64,000 nt of DNA from Corynebacterium kroppenstedtii DSM 44385 (GCF_000023145.1 NC_012704.1:1-64000); one strand, 5' to 3'. Positions 21,249 to 30,082 are shown, counted from the first letter of the stretch. The notes: generated from the letters alone by a model not told the origin. Translations and numbers: made by a program.

Positions 21249-22301
21249 TTGTCCTATATCGATGATTCGATAACCCCGGCTGAATGGGCCAAATGTTCCG
21301 AGAAGCCGTTGCGGCCGGTGAATTGGAATCGCTTACAAGATCCGAAGGACTTGGAAGTGTGGCAGCGGTTGACGGGAAACTTTTGGCTTCCTGAAAAGGT
21401 GCCGCTGTCTAATGATATTTCCAGTTGGAATTCGCTACCTGACGATCTGCGCCAACTCACCGTGAAAATCTTCACCGGGTTAACGTTGCTTGACACGGTT
21501 CAGGCGACGGTGGGTGAGGTGAGCCAGATACCGGATGGCAGAACTGAGCATGAACAGGCGGTATATACCAACATCGCGTTCATGCAGTCCGTACATGCCA
21601 GGAGTTATAGCAGTGTTTTTAGTACGTTGTGCAGTACTCCGGAGATCACGGACGCGTACGGGTGGGCAACTCAAAATACTGTCCTCCAACGACGTGCCAC
21701 AACGGTGATGAAACACTACTATGCCCGGGATCCTTTAAAGCGGAAAGTGGCGGCCACACTGTTGAGTTCACTGCTCTTATACGCCGGTTTTTATTTGCCA
21801 TTGTGGTTGAGCTGTCGCGCAAAACTTATGAACACCGCGGACATGATCCGTCTGATCCTTCGTGATAAAGCCGTCCACGGTTATTATTCCGGTTATAAAT
21901 TTCAGCGGGGGCTCGATGCCCATCCGGAGAGGAAAAATGAGCTCCAAGAGTTTACGTATTCTTTGGTGGACGAGCTTCTAAATTTGGAGAAAATTTACTC
22001 TGGTGAGTTGTATGGTGGCATAACTGCTCCCAATAATTCTCACAAGAGTGCAGAATCCTCATTCACCTCGCGTCCGAACTTCGCGGGTGTTATGGCCTTT
22101 GTCTATTACAACGCGAACAAAGCTCTCATGAATCTCGGTTATCCAGCCCTGTACGAGGATGAAGCTGAGCGGACCGAACCAGATATTTTGGCCGCACTCA
22201 CGCCTGAGGCATCAGAAACGCACGATTTCTTCAGCGGTTCCGGGGCCTCCTATGTGATCGGGAAGACCGAAGCTACAGAAGAATCAGACTGGGATTTTTA
22301 G
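21249..22301 (+). CDS. nrdF: Ribonucleotide reductase R2 subunit, class Ie-like (QSK variant NrdF)
   Basis: The R2 subunit provides the radical for reduction of ribonucleotides to deoxyribonucleotides by NrdE. The TTG start at 21249 has GAGAGG upstream; 350 residues, with the R1-docking tail SDWDF intact. Against the E. coli NrdF metal site (Asp67, Glu98, His101, Tyr105, Glu158, Glu192, His195), residues align at a constant offset of 15: Asp82, Gln113, His116, Tyr120, Ser173, Lys207, His210. Thus the three glutamates are Gln, Ser and Lys, confirmed in the codons CAG 21585, AGT 21765 and AAA 21867. This is the QSK signature of metal-free class Ie R2 proteins, in which the tyrosine becomes a DOPA radical with help from NrdI, encoded just upstream. 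The alternative, a dead paralogue, is less likely given full conservation elsewhere. Confidence 0.93.
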   Translation: MSYIDDSITPAEWAKCSEKPLRPVNWNRLQDPKDLEVWQRLTGNFWLPEKVPLSNDISSWNSLPDDLRQLTVKIFTGLTLLDTVQATVGEVSQIPDGRTEHEQAVYTNIAFMQSVHARSYSSVFSTLCSTPEITDAYGWATQNTVLQRRATTVMKHYYARDPLKRKVAATLLSSLLLYAGFYLPLWLSCRAKLMNTADMIRLILRDKAVHGYYSGYKFQRGLDAHPERKNELQEFTYSLVDELLNLEKIYSGELYGGITAPNNSHKSAESSFTSRPNFAGVMAFVYYNANKALMNLGYPALYEDEAERTEPDILAALTPEASETHDFFSGSGASYVIGKTEATEESDWDF

Positions 22302-22380
22302 CAGATGTGTAGGTCGGTATTGGGCAGCTGGCCAGCCTGCAGGCCTTTAAACCAGGATGCGGATCTGTGCGCCAAGCGGG

Positions 22381-22761
22381 CTAGTGGTCGTTTCGAGATT
22401 TGATCAACGGATGTATAGCGCACATGATCACTAGACCCAGAGCTGGATACATCAGAAGCGCTGGAGCAAAGATCTCTGGCGAGTCTTGTTGCTGGTCCAT
22501 CACTGACTGACAGAAAAGCGCTACAACTAACCCCACAACACCTAGCACTGATTTAACGTGTGCCGAAGTCTTGTTAAAGATGCCGGCAAAGATAGCGGCG
22601 AAAATAGCGCCCAGCCCCCCGACAAAGAGCATGTCTAAGAAGGCAGAAGATGCAGTCGTAGCGTTATCTGTGCCGATGATTTCACCTCCTACAAAAGCCA
22701 CAATAATCATGAGAATTCCGACCACTCCTACGCCCAGAATTCGTTTTGTCGCTGAACTCAC
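22381..22761 (-). CDS. Small four-helix membrane protein, unknown function
   Basis: A 126-residue protein with about four hydrophobic segments (near 8-28, 43-63, 70-88 and 101-118) and a basic C-terminus. I do not recognise the family. It is convergent with nrdF and monocistronic. Composition (Ala/Val/Ile-rich, few charges) supports an integral membrane protein, and codon use is like the neighbours. Confidence 0.55.
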   Translation of the reverse strand: MSSATKRILGVGVVGILMIIVAFVGGEIIGTDNATTASSAFLDMLFVGGLGAIFAAIFAGIFNKTSAHVKSVLGVVGLVVALFCQSVMDQQQDSPEIFAPALLMYPALGLVIMCAIHPLIKSRNDH

Positions 22762-23251
22762 GAATTAAACTCCTGTCCTTGGGTTGGGGAAAATAGCTTC
22801 CCCTTGCCGCCACACCTGTGTGAGTGCAATAGCCATGTAGGCGCCCGTTACTCAAGCCGTAAATATGCCACGGCGGAACGTGGACTCCTCCTACATAGGG
22901 AAACGAATATCGAAAATGTTAAGCACACTGAACATAGTTCATCATGTTGAATTGCAGGTGTCTATAGAAAAAGAGAAGTTACCCTTATAGAGGTGGGTAG
23001 TAGGACGCCGCGTGTGTGGGTGGTAGAACGTGTATTTCAGAAGTTTCGGCTGCGTCCCTAAGGCTGAGTCACTTAGCGTCGACTTTTAACCATCTTTGAT
23101 GGCATCAGTGTCTCTAGCTGCATACACCAACTGTCTGAGAATCCACGTGAGACTGCTTAGTAGTGCAATTTCACCAATGAGCTATTTGCGCATACATGCG
23201 GGTAGAGATAAGGAATCCCCGCCGTGGTGGCGGGGTTGGTGGTGAGCGTAT
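22762..23251. other. Intergenic region without recognised gene
   Basis: 490 bases of slightly AT-rich sequence with no convincing open frame on either strand. At its right edge a hairpin CCCCGCC / GGCGGGG (23217-23235) probably terminates the two-gene unit transcribed leftwards from 23744. Confidence 0.45.
23217..23235 (-). terminator. Terminator-like hairpin
   Basis: Seven-bp GC stem CCCCGCC / GGCGGGG with a 5-base loop, just past the stop of the 59-residue gene, followed on the minus strand by ATTCCTTATC. Confidence 0.5.
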
Positions 23252-23431
23252 TTACCAGACGGGTTCAAAAAAGTTGATGATGCGTCGCCACAGTGGGGCT
23301 TGTTGATACTCGTCGGTGGCTTTTTCTGGCACTGGTAGTCCGGCGTCGATGTAGGCGCCTCTTTCGGGTGTTTCGCCGTGTCGCTCGGAGTTAGCTATCG
23401 CTCTGCGGAGGTTCTCAGTCCAATCATTCAT
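23252..23431 (-). CDS. Small hypothetical protein
   Basis: A 59-residue protein starting at the ATG at 23431, which overlaps the stop of the upstream gene by 8 bases, suggesting translational coupling. The N-terminal half is charged; the C-terminus ends in an amphipathic WRRIINFFEPVW that could touch the membrane. I recognise no family. Confidence 0.5.
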   Translation of the reverse strand: MNDWTENLRRAIANSERHGETPERGAYIDAGLPVPEKATDEYQQAPLWRRIINFFEPVW

Positions 23432-23744
23432 TGTTCCCACCGTCCTTTTCTTTCATAGTATCGGTGCCATTTGTCCTCTGTCTATAGAAACGTGTTATCA
23501 GCTCTCGCTCTGTGTTCCTAGCCAGCGAATTATGATCTAATTCATCGAGTTCGATGCGTGCGGCTCGACGCACTTCGTCGGTGGTCGTGTCGTCGCTGGC
23601 GTTTTCTACCGCCCAGGTGAATCGTCTCCACCATTCACTGCGGTTGTCGCTGTTTGTCTTTTGTTGCAGCGTCAAGATAACAGCAATCAGGCCGCCGGCG
23701 GCAATGATTAGTTGCACTAGTCGAAGCCACGCTTCTGTATCCAT
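23424..23744 (-). CDS. Small membrane-anchored hypothetical protein
   Basis: A 106-residue protein with one N-terminal membrane segment (about 8-25) and a long charged, probably helical cytoplasmic part rich in Arg/Glu/Asp. The sequence EWWRRFTWAVENASDD near 37 is distinctive and recalls small proteins seen in actinobacterial accessory regions, but I assign no family. It overlaps the 59-residue gene by 8 bases, so both are probably made together. Confidence 0.5.
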   Translation of the reverse strand: MDTEAWLRLVQLIIAAGGLIAVILTLQQKTNSDNRSEWWRRFTWAVENASDDTTTDEVRRAARIELDELDHNSLARNTERELITRFYRQRTNGTDTMKEKDGGNNE

Positions 23745-23849
23745 GCTGTTTACCCCCTGTCTACTCGGTGAGTGTTGTTGGACATGGAGTATTGACGCGT
23801 TTTAACAGCGATGGTTCCCAGAGCGGCCACACAATTCCGCGGGGATCGT

Positions 23850-24008
23850 CTACACCTTGGTGTATTGCGGCAAGTCGTCGAGATCCGTCGTCCCCAACTT
23901 TCCGCTGTTCTCATCCGGGTGCTTGGTTAAATGAATTGCAGCAATGATTAACAATCCCCACACCAGGGCCAAATAGAGGATCATGACGATGATAGTGACA
24001 GCATCCAT
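23850..24008 (-). CDS. metS: MetS-like small subunit of the methionine/alanine importer
   Basis: A 52-residue protein. MDAVTIIVMILYLALVWGLL forms a single N-terminal membrane helix, followed by IIAAIHLTKHPDEN and an acidic tail ending DDLPQYTKV. In corynebacteria the NSS-family importer MetP needs the tiny MetS protein, encoded directly downstream; size, membrane topology and position fit that role. The ATG at 24008 begins two bases after the metP stop, and GGAGG within the metP 3' end serves as ribosome-binding site. Identity rests on context and hydropathy rather than on a strong motif. Confidence 0.8.
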   Translation of the reverse strand: MDAVTIIVMILYLALVWGLLIIAAIHLTKHPDENSGKLGTTDLDDLPQYTKV

Positions 24009-24010
24009 GT

Positions 24011-25699
24011 CTAGGCCTCCTTCAGACCAGCGACTTCGAGCCGACGCTCACGGTCGCGAATAGATTCATAGGGATTATCCAGATGCTGGCCGAAGGGCGC
24101 TCCCTTCCCGGTCAGCGGCACTCCATAATCGCTGACCGGTGGGCCGTCGAGAATCGTTCCGCGTGGCCACGGAACCCGCGACATCACAAGAGCACCACCG
24201 TAGAAGAGAACGGCCAAACCCCAGCCAAAGATAGCCACCTTTGCCGTCGGATAGCCTTCGTATCCATCGCGAACCAGCGTGATGATCTCCAAGACAAACG
24301 TCGTCCCCAAAACCAGCGGGGTAAGTACCAAAAGGCAGAAATCCCACCATCGGCCAAGCTGCAGACTGCTGATCTGGTTGACGTGTTGCCGCAGCTCCGG
24401 TAGGCGTCGAAGCACCCAGCCAATGACGATGATCGCCACCACGGCGATGACAACAATGCCGATGACGTTCACGAACTTATCGACGATATCCAGCGTGGCA
24501 AGGCCCGTCGACACTGGGAAAAAGACCAGCGACGGGACCGCACAGGCCACGCAGACATAAACGGCAGCGCGACGTCGGGAAAGCCCGAATTTTTCCTGCA
24601 CTGAGGACAACACAACTTCCACGATGGTGACCAGCGAGGTAAAACCCGCGATGAAGAGAGAACCGAAGAAGAGGACGCCGAAGATCGGGCCGCCGGTCAT
24701 GTTGTTGATGATCGTCGGGAAGGCGATGAATGCTAGGCCGATGCCGTTGGTGGCAACGTCGGCGACGGCCACATGCTGGGTGACAGCCATGAAACCTAAG
24801 GTTGCGAACACGCCGATGCCAGCGAGGACCTCGAAGGCGCTATTGGATAGGCCGACCACGGCGCCCAGACCCGAAAGGTTTGCTCGTTTCTGCAGGTAGG
24901 AAGCTTGGGTCATCATGATGCCGAAGGCGATCGCTAGGGAGTAGAAGATCTGGCCATAGGCGGCAATCCAGACTTGGGGATCAAGCAGAGCGCCCCACTG
25001 CGGGGTAAAGAAGGCCTCGAGCCCCTCAGCGGCACCCGGCAAAAACAGTGCACGAATGACCAGAATGATGAACATGATGATGAGTAGCGGGACGAAGATC
25101 GAGGAGAGCAACCCGGTGCCTTTACGAACACCCAGGACCATGACCGCGGTGATCGCTGCCCATACCAGAGCCAGCACGATCGCGATCGGCCACACCACAT
25201 TCGCGCTGGTCAGGCTTGTGGTGTCAGCGTGCAGGAAGTCCCCGGTAAAGAATTTCTCCGGGTCCGTTCCCCATGCCAGCTTTAACGAAAACCAGGTGTA
25301 CATGGCCGCCCAGGCGAGGATTACGCAATAATAGACGGCGATGATGTAGGTGATGCCGGTCTGCACCCACCCGATGGCCTCGGTTTTCCGGGAAATACGA
25401 CGCCACACGAGCGGGGCGGAACCACGGAAGCGGTGGCCGAGGACGTAATCGAGAATCAGGACAGGCACCCCTGCGGTCAGCAGGGCGATGACGTAGGGGA
25501 AAAGGAAGGCTCCTCCGCCGTTGTCATAGGAAATGTAGGGGAATCGCCAGATGTTGCCGAGCCCAATGGCGGAACCGATAGCGGCGAAGATAAACATGGA
25601 TCGGCCACCGAAGGTAGCTCGTTTCGCTGGCTTGTTTGCTGGGGAGTTAGCAGCAGAGGCGGGTTCGTCCCCGCTGGATACGGATATGTTCTGGGGCAT
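24011..25699 (-). CDS. metP: Sodium-dependent amino-acid importer (MetP-like, NSS family)
   Basis: Neurotransmitter:sodium symporter family protein; the corynebacterial MetP imports methionine and alanine. I start at the ATG at 25699 (MPQNISVSSGDEPASAAN) because GGAG lies 7 bases upstream; a longer frame to 25843 has no such site. The 562-residue protein shows the helix-1 motif AAIGSAIGLGNIWRFPYI near 40, NGGGAFLFPYVIALLTAGVP, and WAAMYTWFSLKLAWG, with 11-12 membrane segments. It forms an operon with metS. The long leader contains three hairpins, one terminator-like, suggesting conditional expression. Confidence 0.9.
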   Translation of the reverse strand: MPQNISVSSGDEPASAANSPANKPAKRATFGGRSMFIFAAIGSAIGLGNIWRFPYISYDNGGGAFLFPYVIALLTAGVPVLILDYVLGHRFRGSAPLVWRRISRKTEAIGWVQTGITYIIAVYYCVILAWAAMYTWFSLKLAWGTDPEKFFTGDFLHADTTSLTSANVVWPIAIVLALVWAAITAVMVLGVRKGTGLLSSIFVPLLIIMFIILVIRALFLPGAAEGLEAFFTPQWGALLDPQVWIAAYGQIFYSLAIAFGIMMTQASYLQKRANLSGLGAVVGLSNSAFEVLAGIGVFATLGFMAVTQHVAVADVATNGIGLAFIAFPTIINNMTGGPIFGVLFFGSLFIAGFTSLVTIVEVVLSSVQEKFGLSRRRAAVYVCVACAVPSLVFFPVSTGLATLDIVDKFVNVIGIVVIAVVAIIVIGWVLRRLPELRQHVNQISSLQLGRWWDFCLLVLTPLVLGTTFVLEIITLVRDGYEGYPTAKVAIFGWGLAVLFYGGALVMSRVPWPRGTILDGPPVSDYGVPLTGKGAPFGQHLDNPYESIRDRERRLEVAGLKEA

Positions 25700-25847
25700 G
25701 GGTTGCTCCGTGATGTTCGTGCCTGCTCCTCGGGGTTTCCGGTGGCCGCAGGCGAGGGTTTTCGATTTTCCTTTCCGACGCCAACTGGGCCGGTGAAACC
25801 TGGGTGTAGGCCGCGGCCCTTTGTTAGCGGGTCTGAATAGCAAAAAT

Positions 25848-25909
25848 CCCCGGTGCGGTTGTTTTCCGCAGGCCGGGGGGAGCGTCTGGTAAAGGGTAGC
25901 CAGACGCTC
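25848..25909 (-). promoter_or_regulatory. Double hairpin in the metP leader, terminator-like
   Basis: In minus-strand order, a perfect 10-bp stem GAGCGTCTGG / CCAGACGCTC (25909-25880) is followed one base later by CCCCGG..TGCGG / CCGCA..CCGGGG (25878-25848) and then ATTTTTGC. The second element looks like an intrinsic terminator 148 bases before the metP start. A third stem, AGGTGAGGT-GCCT-ACCTCACCT, lies at 25983-26004. This could be an attenuator, or a terminator for an upstream transcript with metP having its own downstream promoter. The rest of 25700-26239 has no gene I support. Confidence 0.55.
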
Positions 25910-25956
25910 AGTTAATAATTCGGTTGAAAGTTACTTGTGCGCTCACGGGTACAGAG

Positions 25957-25972
25957 CATACCGCATGGTCTA
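25957..25972 (-). promoter_or_regulatory. Weak McbR-like operator candidate
   Basis: Minus strand TAGAC-N6-GTATG. The corynebacterial methionine repressor McbR recognises TAGAC-N6-GTCTA; the first half is perfect, the second matches 3 of 5. It is suggestive only because the downstream gene imports methionine. Confidence 0.25.
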
Positions 25973-26199
25973 GTAGAGGGTCAGGTGAGGTGCCTACCTC
26001 ACCTCACAAGACTAAATGGTCACCAAGTCGCAGTACCATCCATCTTCCTCGACGAAAACCACGCCGACGAGCAGACACACTTTTGTCGTTTAACCCTTGG
26101 ATATCGTTGTTGCCATACAGTTGCCAACTGGAGGGTTCGGCGGGTGCTTGAGCCCGCATATGTGTAGTGAACTAGAATCCGCCCTGGCCTGCGGGAATG

Positions 26200-26233
26200 T
26201 AAAATCCCTGGCCACCGAAGTGTAACCAGGGAT
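26200..26233 (-). terminator. Terminator of the tRNA unit
   Basis: Perfect 8-bp stem ATCCCTGG / CCAGGGAT (26204-26211 and 26226-26233) directly after tRNA-Ala on the minus strand, followed by TTTACATT. Confidence 0.65.
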
Positions 26234-26239
26234 CACCTG

Positions 26240-26312
26240 TGGAGCGTACGAGAATCGAACTCGTGACCTCTTGCTTGCAAAGCAAGTGCTCTACCAATTG
26301 AGCTAACGCCCC
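26240..26312 (-). tRNA. tRNA-Ala (TGC)
   Basis: 73-base cloverleaf without encoded CCA. Acceptor GGGGCGT pairs with ACGCTCC and includes the G3:U70 wobble that identifies tRNA-Ala. The anticodon loop TTTGCAA gives anticodon TGC; T-arm ACGAG-TTCGATT-CTCGT is perfect. It follows tRNA-Ile in the usual gyrA-linked order. Confidence 0.97.
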
Positions 26313-26356
26313 CTGTGGTTTTCACCACCCGAACCCCACCGAAGTGGTTTTCGTGG

Positions 26357-26430
26357 TGGGCCTAGGAGGACTTGAACCTCCGACCCCTTCGTTATCAGCG
26401 AAGTGCTCTAACCGCCTGAGCTATAGGCCC
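26357..26430 (-). tRNA. tRNA-Ile (GAT)
   Basis: 74-base cloverleaf: acceptor GGGCCTA / TAGGCCC, anticodon stem CTTCG / CGAAG around loop CTGATAA (anticodon GAT), T-arm GGAGG-TTCAAGT-CCTCC. No encoded CCA. It lies 44 bases before tRNA-Ala on the same strand. Confidence 0.97.
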
Positions 26431-26595
26431 ATGAACCGTGCAGAACTTTACCCACGAAAACGGGGTTTACCAAATCTGCAGGTCACAGTGTAAATAGATC
26501 GAATAAAAGCCTGCCCGCTCGATTGATGTGGTGGCCCGAGTGATGCGCCCACGGACCCCAAATCACACAGGCCCCGATCGCACGGGCCGGGATCG

Positions 26596-27084
26596 TCAGT
26601 CCCGTACCACCATTCTCACTCCACCAACAGCTCTCATCCGAGCCAACCCGTTGTAAATGGCTGCAGCAACAACGCCCAACAGGGTGCCGATGATGGCTTC
26701 GAAGACAGCGAGCGCGATGATCGCAATAATCACCATGCTCGTCGGAACTGAGGTGTCTGCGACGTCGTTAAGGGCGTCGTTCATGTTTCCCCATGCCCCC
26801 ATCCCCGCCAGGAGGCCGAACATGAGGAGGGCAGCGAGTATCCAGACAAGCGCAATGATCGCGCTGACCGCCCCCGAGATCCGGGCAGCTCGGTGGAGAT
26901 CAATATGGGTCACCTCCACAACACGTTCGCCTTGCGGCGTGCCCGAGGTGCTAGGCGCGCTGCCCAAAGGACCAGCGCCGTCGTCGGCAAGGTTGCCCGT
27001 CCAGCGCCGCGTGCCCAGATCCTGATCAGACTGGTTAGCCTGGTTTCCCTCGGGCGTCAGCCCGTGTGGTCCCGGCCCCGTCAT
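26596..27084 (-). CDS. DUF3566 membrane protein
   Basis: A 162-residue actinobacterial protein encoded directly after gyrA (compare the gene after gyrA in mycobacteria). The N-terminal 55 residues are polar and disordered. The DUF3566 core starts at VTHIDLHRAARISGAVSAI, with two long hydrophobic segments (about 67-92 and 115-142) and a basic C-terminus. Its ATG shares one base with the gyrA stop (TAATG), so it is translationally coupled to gyrA. Function is unknown; presence beside gyrA is a useful lineage marker. Confidence 0.85.
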   Translation of the reverse strand: MTGPGPHGLTPEGNQANQSDQDLGTRRWTGNLADDGAGPLGSAPSTSGTPQGERVVEVTHIDLHRAARISGAVSAIIALVWILAALLMFGLLAGMGAWGNMNDALNDVADTSVPTSMVIIAIIALAVFEAIIGTLLGVVAAAIYNGLARMRAVGGVRMVVRD

Positions 27085-29684
27085 TACTTCCCATCCTTAG
27101 CGTCGGAGGAGCCGTCACCGTCGGAACCGTCAGCATTGGGGTCGTTCGGGTCCGGTTCGGCCGGATCGGTAGGGGCGTTCCCTTTCTCCGCGGTCTTCGC
27201 CGCGTGCTCCTCGCCTTCGTCCTCGACGTTGCGGTCGATGGCGAGCAGCTCAGAGCCCTTGTCCAGGTGGACCAGCCGCACGCCCATCGTCTGCCGCGAG
27301 CTGGGCCGGATGTCCTTCACGTTGGACCGGACGACGGAACCGTCGGTAGTAATGCAGAAGATTTCGTCATCTTGGTCGACGACGAGTGCGCCGATCAGTT
27401 TGCCGCGCTTCTTGTTGTACTTGAACGTGGCGACGCCGAGCCCGCCGCGGCCCTTCGCCGGGTATTCCTCCATCTTCGTGCGCTTGGCATAGCCGCCGGA
27501 GGTGGCAACCATGAGGTAGGAGTCTTCACGGACGACGGTCAGCGCCAGCAGCGCGTCCTCGCCACGGAAACGCATGCCCTTGACGCCAGCGGTGGCACGG
27601 CCCATCGGGCGCAGCGTGTCGTCGTCGGCAGTAAAACGCATAGCCTGGCCCTCTTCGGAGACAAGCAGAAGGTCATCGTTGGCGGAGCAGAGCTGTGCGC
27701 CGATCAGCGAGTCGCCCTCGTTGAGGTTGATGGCGATCAATCCACCGGACCGCGCCGAGTCATAATCGGTGAGCTTCGACTTCTTCACGCGGCCTTGCTT
27801 GGTGGCCAGGACCAGGTAGGGCGCGTCTTCGTAGGTTTGCAGCTGGATGACCTGGGCGATGTGTTCACCAGGCTGGAACTCCAGTAGGTTGGCGACGTGC
27901 TGCCCGCGCGCGGTCCGGGACGCTTCGGGCAACTCGTAGGCCTTGAGGCGATACACGCGCCCGAAGTTGGTGAAGAACAAAATCCAGTCGTGCGTCGAGG
28001 TCACGAAGAAGTGTCGGACGACGTCGTCCTGCTTGAGCTCAGCCCCGCGGACGCCCTTCCCGCCACGCTTCTGGTTGCGGTAGAGATCCACCTTCGTGCG
28101 CTTGGCGTACCCGGTCGACGTAATGGTGGCGACGACATTCTCCCGCGCGATGAGGTCCTCTTCGGTGACATCGCCGGTAGCAGCGATGATCTGCGTGCGG
28201 CGGTCATCACCGTAGTTGTTGACAATCTCCTCGAGCTCGTCGCGCACAATCTGCCGCTGGCGCTCCGGCCGGGCCAGGATGTCCTTGAGGTCGGCGATGG
28301 TGAGTTCGAGTTCCTTCAACTCGTCGATAATCTTCTGCCGCTCCAGAGCCGCGAGTTGGCGCAGCCGCATCCGCAGAATAGCGTCAGCCTGGAGCTCGTC
28401 GATATCCAGGAGGTCCATCAGTCCGGTTCGTGCGATCTCCGGGGTCTGGGATGCACGAATCAGCGCGATGACCTCGTCGAGCATATCCAGCGCTTTGACC
28501 AATCCGCGCAGGATGTGGGCACGCTTTTCGGCCTCATCCAGACGGTGCTGGGTGCGTCGGACGATAACGTCGATTTGGTGATCGACGTACAGACGCAGCA
28601 GCTGGTCCAGGCGGAGGGTGCGGGGGACGCCGTCGACAATGGACAGCATGTTCGCGCCGAAGCTGGTCTGCAGTTGAGAGTGCTTGTAGAGGTTATTGAG
28701 CACAACGCGCGGCACGGCGTCGCGTTTCAGTGTGACGACGATGCGCATGCCGACGCGGTCGGAGGATTCGTCGTCGATCTTGGAGATGCCAGCGATCTTC
28801 CCGTCGCGCACCTGCTCAGCAATGCTGGAGACAAGGTTATCGGGGTTGACCTGGTACGGAAGCTCGGTGATAACGATGATGGTGCGCCCGCGCTCTTCCT
28901 CAATGGAGGTCACGCCACGCATTTTGATGGAGCCGCGGCCGGTGGTGTAGGCGTCCTTAATACCTTTATCACCGACGATGAGCCCGGCCGTGGGGAAGTC
29001 GGGGCCCTTTACGCGTTCCATGACGGCCTCGAGGGTGGTGGCCTCGTCCGCGTCGTAATGGTCGAGGCACCAGAAAATTGCCTGGGCCAGCTCGGTGAGA
29101 TTGTGCGGCGGAATATTCGTCGCCATACCGACGGCAATACCGCCGGAGCCGTTCATCAGCAAATTGGGAACACGCGACGGGAGAATCGTCGGCTCGAGTG
29201 TTTTGCCGTCATAGTTGGGCTCAAAGTCGACGGTATTTTCGCGGATATCGCGAACCATCTCCATGGCCAACGGTGTGAGACGGCACTCTGTATAACGCAT
29301 GGCTGCGGGGCCGTCGTTGCCGCGGGAGCCGAAGTTACCCTGGCCATCGACCAGCGGGTAGCGCATGGACCACGGCTGAGCCATGCGGACCAAGGTGTCA
29401 TAAATGGCGCTATCGCCGTGGGGGTGGAAGTGGCCCATCGTGTCCGCGACGGGTCGGGCGGACTTGACGTAGCTGCGCTCGGGGCGATAGCCGTTGTCGT
29501 ACATCGCGTAGATGATGCGGCGGTGGACGGGTTTCATGCCGTCGCGAACCTCGGGGAGAGCACGTCCAACGATGACGCTCATGGCGTAATCGATGTAGCT
29601 CGATTGCATTTCTTCTTGGATGTCGATCGGGCTGACGCGATCGAAAAGGTCATTGCCCCCGGTATTTCCGCTGTCATCACTCAT
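27084..29684 (-). CDS. gyrA: DNA gyrase subunit A
   Basis: Breakage-reunion subunit of gyrase. The 866-residue protein has the winged-helix domain with catalytic Tyr131 in [11 protein letters not shown]. The quinolone-resistance region [15 protein letters not shown] keeps Ser92 and Asp96, equivalent to the sensitive residues Ser83 and Asp87 of E. coli, so no classic resistance change is present. A coiled-coil tower and six-bladed C-terminal wrapping domain follow; the GyrA box appears as [10 protein letters not shown] near 540. An acidic tail rich in Asp/Asn/Gly ends the protein. The next gene, DUF3566, overlaps by one base. Confidence 0.98.
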   Translation of the reverse strand: MSDDSGNTGGNDLFDRVSPIDIQEEMQSSYIDYAMSVIVGRALPEVRDGMKPVHRRIIYAMYDNGYRPERSYVKSARPVADTMGHFHPHGDSAIYDTLVRMAQPWSMRYPLVDGQGNFGSRGNDGPAAMRYTECRLTPLAMEMVRDIRENTVDFEPNYDGKTLEPTILPSRVPNLLMNGSGGIAVGMATNIPPHNLTELAQAIFWCLDHYDADEATTLEAVMERVKGPDFPTAGLIVGDKGIKDAYTTGRGSIKMRGVTSIEEERGRTIIVITELPYQVNPDNLVSSIAEQVRDGKIAGISKIDDESSDRVGMRIVVTLKRDAVPRVVLNNLYKHSQLQTSFGANMLSIVDGVPRTLRLDQLLRLYVDHQIDVIVRRTQHRLDEAEKRAHILRGLVKALDMLDEVIALIRASQTPEIARTGLMDLLDIDELQADAILRMRLRQLAALERQKIIDELKELELTIADLKDILARPERQRQIVRDELEEIVNNYGDDRRTQIIAATGDVTEEDLIARENVVATITSTGYAKRTKVDLYRNQKRGGKGVRGAELKQDDVVRHFFVTSTHDWILFFTNFGRVYRLKAYELPEASRTARGQHVANLLEFQPGEHIAQVIQLQTYEDAPYLVLATKQGRVKKSKLTDYDSARSGGLIAINLNEGDSLIGAQLCSANDDLLLVSEEGQAMRFTADDDTLRPMGRATAGVKGMRFRGEDALLALTVVREDSYLMVATSGGYAKRTKMEEYPAKGRGGLGVATFKYNKKRGKLIGALVVDQDDEIFCITTDGSVVRSNVKDIRPSSRQTMGVRLVHLDKGSELLAIDRNVEDEGEEHAAKTAEKGNAPTDPAEPDPNDPNADGSDGDGSSDAKDGK

Positions 29685-29810
29685 GCGCTCTACCTTACCT
29701 CACAGGGCGGACATGGGAGCTGTGCATCGGTGGGTTGTTCGGGACCAACCTTTTCGACGGAGCGCTTCTGTTGGGTTGCTGAGGCGTTTTATTGAGGACG
29801 TCGCCTAGTC

Positions 29811-29830
29811 GGTGGTATCGCGGTGGTATC
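29811..29830 (+). repeat. Direct repeat before the antitoxin-like gene
   Basis: GGTGGTATC occurs at 29811 and again at 29822 (11-base period), 34 bases before the ribbon-helix-helix gene. Such repeats are common operators for autoregulating RHH proteins. Confidence 0.35.
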
Positions 29831-29857
29831 ATTCGACGGCGGATCAATGGTTGAATA

Positions 29858-30082
29858 GTGAGTATGGCAATGACCCTACGGCTCACGGACGACCAAGACC
29901 GCGCCCTGACGCTGCTGGCAGAGATGACGGGTACTTCGAAGCACGAAGCTGCCGTGCGCGCGATCGTGTCGACGGCGGCGCGGACAGTGGACAATGAAGA
30001 AGTGCGGCAACTGGCCAGGTCCCGAGTTCCCGAATATGCGGAACTCGTCAAGAAGGTCCGGGCTAAGAAGGTTCGAAGATGA
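29858..30082 (+). CDS. Ribbon-helix-helix antitoxin-like protein
   Basis: A 74-residue small DNA-binding protein. The strand TLRLTDDQDRALTLLAEM followed by helices (TSKHEAAVRAIVSTAAR) is the RHH fold of CopG/VapB-type antitoxins; the C-terminal part is basic (VRAKKVRR). The start is GTG 29858 or ATG 29864. It overlaps the next gene by 4 bases (ATGA), the usual toxin-antitoxin arrangement with the antitoxin first. Direct repeats upstream fit autoregulation. Confidence 0.7.
   Translation: MSMAMTLRLTDDQDRALTLLAEMTGTSKHEAAVRAIVSTAARTVDNEEVRQLARSRVPEYAELVKKVRAKKVRR

Noticed and set aside
27897..29795. 632-codon open frame on the + strand opposite gyrA
   Set aside because: It mirrors a highly expressed, GC-biased gene; the translation has no recognisable domain and no ribosome-binding site. 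The gyrA frame accounts for the region fully.
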